Shown piece after piece: positions 1 through 7,223 of a DNA stretch of 8,797 nucleotides (positions are counted from its first letter, which is position 1; the number at the start of each line of letters is the position of its first letter). A model generated the notes under the pieces. It was not told where the DNA came from. It did no database searches and saw only the letters and a program-made list of their open reading frames with translations. The position numbers and the translations under genes are program-made. Source of the DNA: Oceanospirillaceae bacterium (GTDB lineage Bacteria > Pseudomonadota > Gammaproteobacteria > Pseudomonadales > Balneatricaceae); assembly GCA_003523085.1 (NCBI GenBank), contig DPHD01000039.1, positions 8,089 through 16,885 of the forward strand, in the 5' to 3' direction.

Positions 1-864
1 TGTGGCGTGGAATCTATGAGCCGTGCGCCTTTAGTGTTGTCTAAAGCCAACAACGCCTTTGATCGCGCCCAACAGTTGGTTGACACCACCATGGGTGCGC
101 GGTTTACCAACCCTAAAATTAGCGCCGCCTTTGGCGACGATAGCATGCCGCAAACGGCGGATAACATTGCCGCAGATCTTGGTATTAGCCGTGCTCAATG
201 TGATGAGTTTGCCGCGCGTTCACAAGCCAATTACCAGGCCGCTAAGCAAGCCGGCTACATGGCAGCTCAAATTGTACCCATAGAGGTGCCACAAGGTCGT
301 AAAAAGCCAGCCATTACCATTAGTGAAGACGAACACCCTCGGGCAGGCTCAACTGAGCAAGTGTTAGGCGGTTTACGTACCTTGGCTAATGATGGCGTGG
401 TTACAGCAGGCAATGCGTCGGGCCTTAACGACGGTGCTTCCGCCATCATTGTTGGTAGCCAAGCGGTGGGCGAAAAGTATAGCGTTGCCGCTAAAGCCCG
501 TATTCTTGCCGGTGCTGTGGCGGGTGTAGAGCCTCGTACTATGGGCCTTGGCCCCGTGCCAGCTAGCCAAAAAGCCCTTGCCCGTGCGGGCTTAACCCTC
601 GATCAAATGGATGTCATTGAAGTCAACGAAGCCTTTGCCGTACAAGTGTTGGGCTGTTTGCAATTGTTGGGAATCGATTTTAACGATAGCCGTGTTAACG
701 CCAATGGTGGCGCTATTGCTGTGGGACACCCATTAGGTGCCAGTGGTGCCCGTATCATTCAAAATGCCTTGGCTCAACTGGAAGCCAAGCAAGGCCGCTA
801 TGCCTTGGTCACCATGTGTATTGGTATAGGCCAAGGCATAGCCGTGGTTATTGAACGCATTTAA
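1..864 (+). CDS. Thiolase (acetyl-CoA acyltransferase), 3-oxoadipyl-CoA thiolase-like; 5' end outside window
   Basis: This enzyme cleaves a 3-ketoacyl-CoA with CoA to give acetyl-CoA and a shortened acyl-CoA. The frame is open from base 1 and enters with the residues CGVESMSRAP, a conserved thiolase stretch. About 90-100 N-terminal residues, including the nucleophilic cysteine, therefore lie upstream, and the first in-window ATG is internal. The remaining active site is intact: NEAF (asparagine codon 625-627), GHPLGASGAR (histidine codon 727-729) and the C-terminal MCIGIGQG (cysteine codon 817-819). The segments TTMGARFTNP, DSMPQTADN and EDEHPR, as I recall the family, fit the PcaF/PaaJ branch better than biosynthetic or FadA thiolases. 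Substrate choice is thus inferred to be 3-oxoadipyl-CoA or a similar short or functionalised ketoacyl-CoA. It is the upstream partner of the hydratase/dehydrogenase gene 28 bases downstream and is probably co-transcribed with it. Confidence 0.95.
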   Translation, partial: CGVESMSRAPLVLSKANNAFDRAQQLVDTTMGARFTNPKISAAFGDDSMPQTADNIAADLGISRAQCDEFAARSQANYQAAKQAGYMAAQIVPIEVPQGRKKPAITISEDEHPRAGSTEQVLGGLRTLANDGVVTAGNASGLNDGASAIIVGSQAVGEKYSVAAKARILAGAVAGVEPRTMGLGPVPASQKALARAGLTLDQMDVIEVNEAFAVQVLGCLQLLGIDFNDSRVNANGGAIAVGHPLGASGARIIQNALAQLEAKQGRYALVTMCIGIGQGIAVVIERI

Positions 865-880
865 GCAAACCGTCTAAGTA

Positions 881-886
881 CAGGGT
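881..886 (+). promoter_or_regulatory. Ribosome binding site of the hydratase/dehydrogenase gene
   Basis: The bases CAGGGT lie 6 bases before the ATG at 893, inside the 28-base gap after the thiolase stop. This supports the ATG at 893 as the start and expression of both genes from one transcript. I see no terminator or promoter in the gap. Confidence 0.5.
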
Positions 887-892
887 AACAAT

Positions 893-2887
893 ATGAGTGT
901 AGTGAGCTATAACATCGATCAACAAGTGGGTGTCATCAGTATTAATAACCCACCGTTAAATCTATTGGGCCATGGGTTGCGAGAAGGTATTTTAAACGCC
1001 GTTACTGCCGCTCAAAATGATGCCAGTAAAGTCTTGGTTATTATCTGTGAGGGGCGCACGTTTTGCGCCGGTGCAGACATCAAAGAATTCAACCAAACGC
1101 CTAAGGCACCTCCGTTACCAGACTTAATTGCAGCGGTAGAAGCTTCTACAAAACCGGTCATTGCGGCCTTGCATGGCAGTGCCTTAGGCGGCGGTTTTGA
1201 ACTGGCGCTGAGTTGCCATTATCGTCTGGCACTGAGTTCGGCTAAAGTGGGTTTACCCGAAGTGAAGCTAGGCCTGTTGTCTGGTGCCAGCGGCACTCAA
1301 CGTGTGCCACGTTTGGTTGGTGCTAAGGCTGCCCTGGACTTTATGACGGCAGGCACACCTATTACTGCAGCGAAAGCACTAGATATCGGTTTAGTTGATG
1401 AATTGGCAACAGATAATTTATTAGCTTCAGCCCTAAACTATGGCCAACGGCTTATTGAGCAACACGCTCATTGCCGTAGGGTGAGTGAGTTGAGCGTAGA
1501 CAGCAGTAGTTATGATGCTGAGTTTTTTGCTCAATACCGCGCCCAATTGGCAAACAAGATGCGCGGCCAAAATGCCCCTCAATGTATTGTTAATTGTGTT
1601 GAAGCGGCCACTCAGCGACCCTATGCGGACGGCCTGAATTTCGAACGCGAACAGTTCATGGCGTTAAAACAGGCGCCTCAATCGGCCGCCTTAAAACATG
1701 TGTTTTTTGCTCAAACTCAAGCTAAAAATGGCGCTAAAAAATACCAAGCGCAAATTCCTAGTGATCAAACCGTCACCAGCATCAAGCGTGTCGGTGTGAT
1801 TGGTGCGGGTACTATGGGCACGGGTATTGCCATGTGTTTTGCCAATGCGGGCCTGCAGGTGACGTTAGTTGAGATTAACCAACAAGTGCTTGATAAAGGC
1901 ATGGAAATGATCAACAAGCGTTACCAATCAACCTATTCCAAAGGCCGGTTAACCGAAACCCAAATGCAACAACGTTTGCAAGCCATTACCCCCATTATGG
2001 ATATACAAGATCTGGCCCAGGCCGATTTGGTGATCGAAGCGGTGGTGGAGAACTTGGCGGTTAAGCAACAAGTGTTTAAACAGTTAGATAACATTTGTGC
2101 GCCCCATACTATTTTTGCCAGCAATACGTCTTACTTGGACATTGAAGCCATGGCAGACGAAGTGACAAGGCCACAGCAGTTGGTGGGTATGCACTTCTTT
2201 AGTCCAGCTAACATCATGCCCTTGTTGGAAGTGGTGCAGGCGCGCAGAACCGACAATGCCACACTCGCTGCGGTTATGGCCGTGGCCAAGGTGATTAATA
2301 AAACCGCTATTGTTGCAGGCGTATGTTATGGCTTTATAGGCAACCGTATCTACAGCAAGTATTTACGCGAGGCCAACCTGTGTTTAATTGAAGGCGCCAG
2401 TGTAGAGCAAGTAGACCGCGCTATGTTTGAGTTTGGCATGGCCATGGGACCGTTTAGCGTAGCCGATTTAGCCGGTTTGGATATTGGCTATAAGGCGCGT
2501 CAAACCTTGAGTGCAGAGGTGCTGGGTGCCACTAAAAACTACCGTGTGCCAAACCTGTTGGTTGAACAGGGACGCTTAGGCCAAAAAACAGGCGCCGGAT
2601 TTTATCGTTATGATGCCACTACAGGTAAGCGTGAGGTAGATGAACAAGTGATGCGTTGGGTTGAAGAAGCAGCAGCAGCGGAAGGTATTGAACGCAGCCC
2701 CATGAGTGATGAAACCATTGTTCAACGGTTAATAGGCGCGGTAGCCGATGAAGGTAATCAAGTGCTCAAGGATGGCATAGCCCAAAGCGCTAGCGATATT
2801 GACCTAGCCTTTATCTTTGGCTATGGCTTTCCTGCCTATCGTGGTGGACCTATGTTTTACGCTTCACAGGGGACTGCTGCAGAATAA
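893..2887 (+). CDS. Fused enoyl-CoA hydratase/isomerase - 3-hydroxyacyl-CoA dehydrogenase, C-terminally truncated
   Basis: This multifunctional beta-oxidation enzyme hydrates enoyl-CoA and then oxidises the 3-hydroxyacyl-CoA with NAD+, feeding the thiolase upstream. Residues 1-190 are a crotonase domain, with oxyanion-hole segments FCAGADIKEF (57-66) and ALGGGFELAL and catalytic-type glutamates E103 and E123. Residues 298-480 are an NAD-binding domain with GAGTMGTGIA. S413, H434, E446 and N484 have the same spacing as the catalytic Ser-His-Glu-Asn set of 3-hydroxyacyl-CoA dehydrogenases. From 476 onward come the C-terminal dehydrogenase repeats. The domain order and the SYLDI segment suit the shorter 'peroxisomal-type' fusion (about 690-715 residues) rather than FadB of the aerobic FadAB complex. 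At 664 residues it ends just after GGPMFYA (651-657), where relatives continue for roughly 40-50 more residues. The last seven codons are antisense to the 3' end of the neighbouring gene. Whether the protein is active is uncertain. Confidence 0.93.
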   Translation: MSVVSYNIDQQVGVISINNPPLNLLGHGLREGILNAVTAAQNDASKVLVIICEGRTFCAGADIKEFNQTPKAPPLPDLIAAVEASTKPVIAALHGSALGGGFELALSCHYRLALSSAKVGLPEVKLGLLSGASGTQRVPRLVGAKAALDFMTAGTPITAAKALDIGLVDELATDNLLASALNYGQRLIEQHAHCRRVSELSVDSSSYDAEFFAQYRAQLANKMRGQNAPQCIVNCVEAATQRPYADGLNFEREQFMALKQAPQSAALKHVFFAQTQAKNGAKKYQAQIPSDQTVTSIKRVGVIGAGTMGTGIAMCFANAGLQVTLVEINQQVLDKGMEMINKRYQSTYSKGRLTETQMQQRLQAITPIMDIQDLAQADLVIEAVVENLAVKQQVFKQLDNICAPHTIFASNTSYLDIEAMADEVTRPQQLVGMHFFSPANIMPLLEVVQARRTDNATLAAVMAVAKVINKTAIVAGVCYGFIGNRIYSKYLREANLCLIEGASVEQVDRAMFEFGMAMGPFSVADLAGLDIGYKARQTLSAEVLGATKNYRVPNLLVEQGRLGQKTGAGFYRYDATTGKREVDEQVMRWVEEAAAAEGIERSPMSDETIVQRLIGAVADEGNQVLKDGIAQSASDIDLAFIFGYGFPAYRGGPMFYASQGTAAE

Positions 2888-4466
2888 ATTGGGCGGCTTT
2901 TTCGGCGATCATGATGCTGGTGGCGTTAGTATTGCCGCTAATCAGCTTAGGCATGATGGAGGCATCCGCCACGCGTAGGTTCTGGATGCCTTTGACCTTG
3001 AGGTTAGCATCAACCACAGACATATCATCTGGCCCCATGCGGCAAGTGCTCACTGGGTGGTATTCGGTTTCTGCGTGGGCCCGTATGTAGGCATTTAACG
3101 CATCGTCGCCTTGGCATGTGTCACTGGGTGAGTAAGTGTGGGAAATGAGTTCTGCAAAGGGCCCGCTAGCAAGGATTTCGCGGCTAATGTGGATGCCTTC
3201 ACGCATGCGTTCAATATTACCTTGGGTCTGCAAGAAACGTTGATCAATGAGTGGTGCCTGGCGGTGGTCAGCACTGGCAAGGGTTATTTCCCCCACATCG
3301 GTGGGCCTGAGGTTGCAGGCATGGATGGTGACACCATGTTGATTAATACCTGCAACGGGTTTTGGATAGATCATCAATGGAATAAAGTGCAGTTGTATAT
3401 CGGCACGATCGGGGCTGAACTTGGAGCTGTAAAAGCCACCACTTTCCGCCACGTTGGAAACTCCGGGGCCTGACTTATTCCATAAATACTGGATGGCAGT
3501 TGTCGCCGCCTTAAACCCCTTGTCGATACCATATAAACTAATGGGTTCTTTGGTTTGCGCTAATACCGACACGTTTAAGTGGTCCTGAAGGTTTTTGCCA
3601 ACCCCCGGTAGGTCTAACACCATGGCAATGCCATGCTCTTCGAGCTCTGCTGCAGGGCCAACGCCGGACAAGAGCAATAATTGCGGTGAACCAATAGCGC
3701 CTGCCGACAATACAATTTCGGTGCTAGCCATGGCTTTGTCTACGTTATTGCCTACTTGATACTCGACGCCTACAGCACGAGAGGCGTTAAATAGTATGCG
3801 CCTCACTTTGGCATTAGTGATTATACTCAGGTTAGGCCGATCTACCACTGGGTGTAAAAATGCAGCGGCAGAGCTACAGCGTTTATCATTCGACTGGGTG
3901 ACTTGATAGCGGCCGACCCCCAGTTGATGGTGGCCATTAAAATCATTATTTTTTGTCAAGCCTGCAGCTACAGCGGAATCAATAAAGGCGTCACTAAGGG
4001 GGTGGGTGTAGGAACGATCACTGATTTGTAGTGGCCCCTTAGCACCATGAAAACCCTCGTCTATGTGTGCGCCGTGGTTGGTCTCTGAGCGTTTAAAGAA
4101 CGGTAATACGTCGTTGTAGCCCCAGCCATCGTTGCCCATGTCGCGCCATTCATTGTAGTCCTGGGCTTGGCCGCGGATATGTACCATGGCGTTAATTGAA
4201 CTAGAGCCGCCTAATGTACGGCCCCTGGGAACGGGTATTTGTCGTTCATTCATGGCCGTTTGTGCTGTGGTTTTGTAGTTCCAGTTAAGGGTTTTATGAT
4301 CAATTAATTTGGCGATGCCGGCGGGCATGTGGATCAATGGATTACGGTCTTTAGGCCCTGCTTCTAGCAGTAAAACTTCGGCATTGAGGTCGTTACTTAA
4401 ACGGTTGGCTAATACACAACCAGCGGAGCCACCGCCGACGATGATGTAATCAAAATGGTTGTGCAT
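2850..4466 (-). CDS. GMC-family FAD oxidoreductase, choline-dehydrogenase-like
   Basis: This flavoprotein oxidises an alcohol, probably to an aldehyde, with FAD as cofactor. Residues 5-36 form the FAD-binding beta-alpha-beta unit, with GGGSAGCVLANRL and E35 at the end of the second strand. The first GMC signature, PRGRTLGGSSSINA, is at 80-93, and the second, GAIGSPQLLLLSGVGP, at 256-271. The C-terminal active site has H470 (YHPVSTCRMG) and N512 (SGNTNA). At 538 residues it has normal family length, and AEKAAQFIL near the end is the usual close, so this protein looks complete. No signal peptide or membrane helix is visible, so it is probably cytoplasmic or peripheral. The ATG at 4466 follows AAAAGG at 4481-4476 with a 9-base gap. 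It is the second gene of an operon, 24 bases after the phosphatase-like gene. The substrate cannot be read from sequence; BetA- or AlkJ-like alcohols are the family's usual range. Confidence 0.93.
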   Translation of the reverse strand: MHNHFDYIIVGGGSAGCVLANRLSNDLNAEVLLLEAGPKDRNPLIHMPAGIAKLIDHKTLNWNYKTTAQTAMNERQIPVPRGRTLGGSSSINAMVHIRGQAQDYNEWRDMGNDGWGYNDVLPFFKRSETNHGAHIDEGFHGAKGPLQISDRSYTHPLSDAFIDSAVAAGLTKNNDFNGHHQLGVGRYQVTQSNDKRCSSAAAFLHPVVDRPNLSIITNAKVRRILFNASRAVGVEYQVGNNVDKAMASTEIVLSAGAIGSPQLLLLSGVGPAAELEEHGIAMVLDLPGVGKNLQDHLNVSVLAQTKEPISLYGIDKGFKAATTAIQYLWNKSGPGVSNVAESGGFYSSKFSPDRADIQLHFIPLMIYPKPVAGINQHGVTIHACNLRPTDVGEITLASADHRQAPLIDQRFLQTQGNIERMREGIHISREILASGPFAELISHTYSPSDTCQGDDALNAYIRAHAETEYHPVSTCRMGPDDMSVVDANLKVKGIQNLRVADASIMPKLISGNTNATSIMIAEKAAQFILQQSPVKRKT

Positions 4467-4475
4467 TGATATAAA

Positions 4476-4481
4476 CCTTTT
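4476..4481 (-). promoter_or_regulatory. Ribosome binding site of the GMC oxidoreductase gene
   Basis: On the minus strand AAAAGG ends 9 bases before the ATG at 4466. It lies in the 24-base gap after the stop of the phosphatase-like gene, which supports the chosen start and co-transcription. Confidence 0.4.
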
Positions 4482-4490
4482 AGTAAATAG

Positions 4491-5351
4491 TTAACGCCAC
4501 ACAGGCGTAGCTTGCATTGACTCAGGGATGTCGACCCCCATGCGCTGCAGGATGCTGGGCGCAAGGGCGGTTTGGTCGATTACATGATCCGAGGGTGGGC
4601 CGTCTAAGGCGTTGTCTGGGTTGGCAAAGTAGTAGATGGGAATGTCGCGCATAATGGCTTCGGTGCCACCGTGGTGGCCCCTGGCACTTTGGCCATGGTC
4701 TGCCGTGACAATAACGTCATACCCTTGTGCTTGCCAGCGGGGGATAAAGTCGCCTAATGCGGCATCGATGGTATAGCAGTTTTTATCGATCTCAATGGAG
4801 TCAAAACCATAGTGATGGCCGAGGCTGTCTAAGGTGCTGGAGTGGAATAAAAAGTAGTCTGGTTGGTGGCGTTGAATAAGCAAGCTCATTTGCCAAAATA
4901 AATCGATGTCGGAGGGTGTGGCTGGCTGCGCTTTGTTTTCGCCGGCCATGGTATAAAACCGAGCATGTTGGATGGGGCGGTTAATGTCGTCCACTTCCAT
5001 ATCACGCAAGTGGTTAAATGGACTGGCCTGAAAGTAGTCAGAAAAAAATGAATGGGCCACAGCAGCAGTGGTGCCGCCAGCGGCCCTTACGGCACTAAAA
5101 ATGTCGGGGTCTTCGAGTTTGCCTTGGTGGTAATTGCTGGTAACACCATGCTCTTGCGGAGTAAGCCCCGTATGGATGCTGGCGTAACATGGGCCCGACA
5201 CCGAAGGTAACACAGTTTGGCCTTGCCAAAGTGTGGCTTCGCCAGAATCAACCCAGCCTTCTAAATTGCCCATTAGCTTACGGGCATAACTATAGCCAAG
5301 GCCATCTAGAATAAGCAAAATCACTTTATTTTTCATACCGTTATTACCCAT
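4491..5351 (-). CDS. Alkaline-phosphatase-superfamily hydrolase (phosphodiesterase/nucleotide pyrophosphatase type)
   Basis: This is a predicted two-metal hydrolase of phosphate mono- or diesters (or possibly sulfate esters). Positions expected for the superfamily are present: D16 in LILDGLG, S52 as nucleophile in PSVSGPCYASIHTG, D175 and H179/H180 in STLDSLGHHYG, D218-H219 in TADHGQ, and H226/H227 in GHHGG. At 286 residues it is a compact member without a C-terminal add-on. No signal peptide is seen, as the N-terminus goes straight into the first core strand, so a cytoplasmic location is likely. The ATG at 5351 has no clear ribosome site. A second ATG at 5336 gives a protein starting MKNKVILLILDG, which fits the family better, so the true start may be five codons in. 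It is the first gene of an operon with the GMC oxidoreductase and is divergent from the Na/Pi transporter. The substrate is unknown. Confidence 0.85.
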   Translation of the reverse strand: MGNNGMKNKVILLILDGLGYSYARKLMGNLEGWVDSGEATLWQGQTVLPSVSGPCYASIHTGLTPQEHGVTSNYHQGKLEDPDIFSAVRAAGGTTAAVAHSFFSDYFQASPFNHLRDMEVDDINRPIQHARFYTMAGENKAQPATPSDIDLFWQMSLLIQRHQPDYFLFHSSTLDSLGHHYGFDSIEIDKNCYTIDAALGDFIPRWQAQGYDVIVTADHGQSARGHHGGTEAIMRDIPIYYFANPDNALDGPPSDHVIDQTALAPSILQRMGVDIPESMQATPVWR

Positions 5352-5462
5352 TTAATCTGTAATGACATTAGCATTATTGAACATTTGTGTTACTCTAAAG
5401 CGTAGCTCGCAGTTTGCCATTCTAAGCCAGCGCAGCGCAAGCCCGCCCGTAATAAATTTTAG
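5352..5462. promoter_or_regulatory. Divergent intergenic region that should hold promoters for both flanking operons
   Basis: Genes leave this stretch in both directions, so promoters for the phosphatase/GMC operon (-) and the Na/Pi transporter/HAD operon (+) are expected here. I find no convincing -35/-10 pair. The best plus-strand candidate, TTAGCA (5368-5373) with a 17-base spacer to TACTCT (5391-5396), is weak. Bases 5410-5450 are clearly richer in G+C than the AT-rich stretch before them. No strong hairpin or operator is evident by eye. Confidence 0.35.
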
Positions 5463-5540
5463 CAGCCAGAGGCGCATATCGACCCTGTATCAGACACTAG
5501 TATTACGCAACTGCTCATTGGTTTAGCAGGCGGGGTAGCC
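5463..5540 (+). other. In-frame coding extension of the Na/Pi transporter lacking ATG/GTG/TTG
   Basis: The transporter frame is open back to a TAG at 5460-5462. The codons from 5505 to 5540 read TQLLIGLAGGVA, the first half of a membrane helix that continues into the TTG-started frame. YjbB of E. coli, as I recall it, begins with the same kind of helix right at its start, so this segment very probably belongs to the protein. No ATG, GTG or TTG exists in it. Possible non-standard starts are ATC at 5478, ATT at 5502 and 5517, and CTG at 5511. AGAGG at 5468-5472 stands 5 bases before the ATC, which makes ATC the best-placed initiation site. Confidence 0.6.
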
Positions 5541-7223
5541 TTGCTTATTTGGGGCTTAAAACGAGTGCAGCAGGGCATGAAACGAGCCTTTGGTGGTCGT
5601 CTTACGTATTTCATTCGGGATCGTTTTGCTGGCGTATGGTCGGCCTTGGGTTTGGGCGTAATGCTCACCATGATTTTACAAAGCAGCACCGCATCGGCAT
5701 TGTTGGCGGCCTCATTAGGCATCCAAGGCGAAGCTGGTTTAGCGTTATTGCTCGGTGCCGACGTGGGTACCACCTTAGTGGCCCTTATCCTTTCTTTTGA
5801 CCTTAGTGCGTTAAGCCCCTTGTTGGTGGCTATTGGCGTGTTTATGGAATTGCGCGCTAAAGACAAACGCCAACATGGCATAGGCGAAGGCCTGATGGGT
5901 TTAGGTTTGATGTTGTTGGCCTTGGGGTTGTTACGTCAACAAGCGGTGCCGTTACAAGGTTCTGAGCTATTTAGCGACATGCTTCAAAGCCTCATTGCCG
6001 AGCCTTGGCTAGCCATTGTGTTTGCCGCACTACTGACCTTCTTATTACACTCAAGCCTAGTGATGGTGCTGTTATTGGCGGGCCTTGTGGGTGCCCAGGT
6101 GATTGGTGTTGAGTCGGGCTTGTTGCTAATCTTGGGTGTTAATATTGGCAGCGCCTTTATCCCAGTGTACTTATCGCGTAAATCCAGCAATGCCAAACGT
6201 GTTGCGCCCTTGGGTAACTTGTTTTTGCGCTCCATAGGCGCAATCGCGTTTGCACCTTGGGTGGCAGAAGTTCATATAGGGCTCAACTATGTAAGCATGG
6301 ACCCAGCCTGGCAGTTGGTGTTGATGCATTGCTTGTTTAACGTTACCGTGGCCGCGTTTGGCATGTTGATTGTAAGCAAACTAGCCGGTTTGATCGACTC
6401 GCGTTTACCCAGAGAAACCTTAGCGCCCCTACCTAGCCCTAAATACCTTAAAGACGTGCAAGATACGGCGCCCTCTGCAGCCTTAGCTAACGTAGTGCGA
6501 GACACCCTCACCATGGGCGAACTGTTGGAAGACATGCTGCGAGAAGTGCACTTAGGCATGACCGAACGTTATGATGCGTTGGAGAAAAAGATACACCAAA
6601 GTGATGACATTATTGATGATTTCCACCAACAAATTAATGCCTATCTGCTAGAACTAGGTGGTCAAGATTTAACCGAAGAAGAGCGCCACCGGTGCCAGGA
6701 CTTACTGCTATTTATCACCAATATTGAGCATGCAGGCGATACCTTAGAACGCAGCATGACCTTGTTGTTGAAGAAGAAAAACAACCTGCATATTGATTTT
6801 ACCGAGTACGAACACGAAGCCCTAGATGCCAGCATGAAGGCCATCTTCAAAGTCATGCCCATGTCGTTTCAAGTGATGATGAGCGAAGATGTGTCGAGTG
6901 CCCGCGGCTTGATTCAAGCCAAACACCAATTTAATTCTAGCCATCAACAATACATGGATGGTCAACAAATGCGCGCGATGCAGGCCGACAAAGCCAGTCC
7001 CGTTGCACATTCGTTGTTTACCGACTTAATGCGCGATATTAAGCGCTTGCATTCCCACTTCACTGCCATTGCCTACCCTGTGCTCAACCGTGAAGGTGAG
7101 TTACGCACCAGCCGCTGGCGTGGGTTTAGTGAATCCAAACCCGCTGCCGTAGACTCTACGCTAGACACAAATGCAAGCCTAGACACAGATGCTGAAACTG
7201 ACCAAAAGCCCGCCACAGAATGA
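5541..7223 (+). CDS. Na/Pi cotransporter family protein with PhoU-like C-terminal domain (YjbB/NptA type)
   Basis: This inner-membrane transporter belongs to the NaPi-II family. The E. coli homologue YjbB is linked to phosphate export. Coordinates begin at TTG 5541, the first standard start codon, but helix 1 is encoded partly upstream, so the real protein probably starts between 5478 and 5511 with 570-580 residues. Numbered from the TTG, the duplicated membrane core spans about 1-290, with QSST at 47-50 and its second-half counterpart HSS at 170-172. GADVGTTL (72-79) and GVNIGSAF (199-206) are the matching glycine-rich partners. Residues 310-515 are helical and PhoU-like, with the PSAALANVVRDTL entry and RGLIQAKHQFN near the end. 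The last 40 residues are polar and low in complexity. Overall length and domain order match YjbB (543 residues). It overlaps the downstream HAD gene by four bases. Confidence 0.9.
   Translation: MLIWGLKRVQQGMKRAFGGRLTYFIRDRFAGVWSALGLGVMLTMILQSSTASALLAASLGIQGEAGLALLLGADVGTTLVALILSFDLSALSPLLVAIGVFMELRAKDKRQHGIGEGLMGLGLMLLALGLLRQQAVPLQGSELFSDMLQSLIAEPWLAIVFAALLTFLLHSSLVMVLLLAGLVGAQVIGVESGLLLILGVNIGSAFIPVYLSRKSSNAKRVAPLGNLFLRSIGAIAFAPWVAEVHIGLNYVSMDPAWQLVLMHCLFNVTVAAFGMLIVSKLAGLIDSRLPRETLAPLPSPKYLKDVQDTAPSAALANVVRDTLTMGELLEDMLREVHLGMTERYDALEKKIHQSDDIIDDFHQQINAYLLELGGQDLTEEERHRCQDLLLFITNIEHAGDTLERSMTLLLKKKNNLHIDFTEYEHEALDASMKAIFKVMPMSFQVMMSEDVSSARGLIQAKHQFNSSHQQYMDGQQMRAMQADKASPVAHSLFTDLMRDIKRLHSHFTAIAYPVLNREGELRTSRWRGFSESKPAAVDSTLDTNASLDTDAETDQKPATE
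7161..7196 (+). repeat. Two-unit 18-base in-frame repeat in the transporter tail
   Basis: CTAGACACAAATGC at 7161-7174 recurs as CTAGACACAGATGC at 7179-7192, 18 bases later. The encoded units are LDTNAS and LDTDAE, in the acidic C-terminal tail after the PhoU-like domain. The period is a multiple of three, so the frame is kept. It is probably a small slippage duplication in an unconstrained tail. Confidence 0.5.

Noticed and set aside
3138..3473. Plus-strand open frame of 111 codons inside the GMC gene
   Set aside because: It is fully antisense to a well-supported flavoenzyme gene, shows no recognisable motif, and is explained by the codon pattern of the opposite strand.
5362..5526. Short plus-strand frame (ATG at 5362, 54 codons) as an upstream peptide or a frameshifted start of the transporter
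   Set aside because: It is in another frame, has no ribosome site or membrane-helix character, and a fusion through a frameshift would make the transporter N-terminus far longer than in homologues.
5459..5881. Minus-strand open frame of 140 codons over the start of the Na/Pi transporter
   Set aside because: It is antisense to conserved membrane helices, its protein is rich in K, R, P and A without domains, and it has no ribosome site I would trust.
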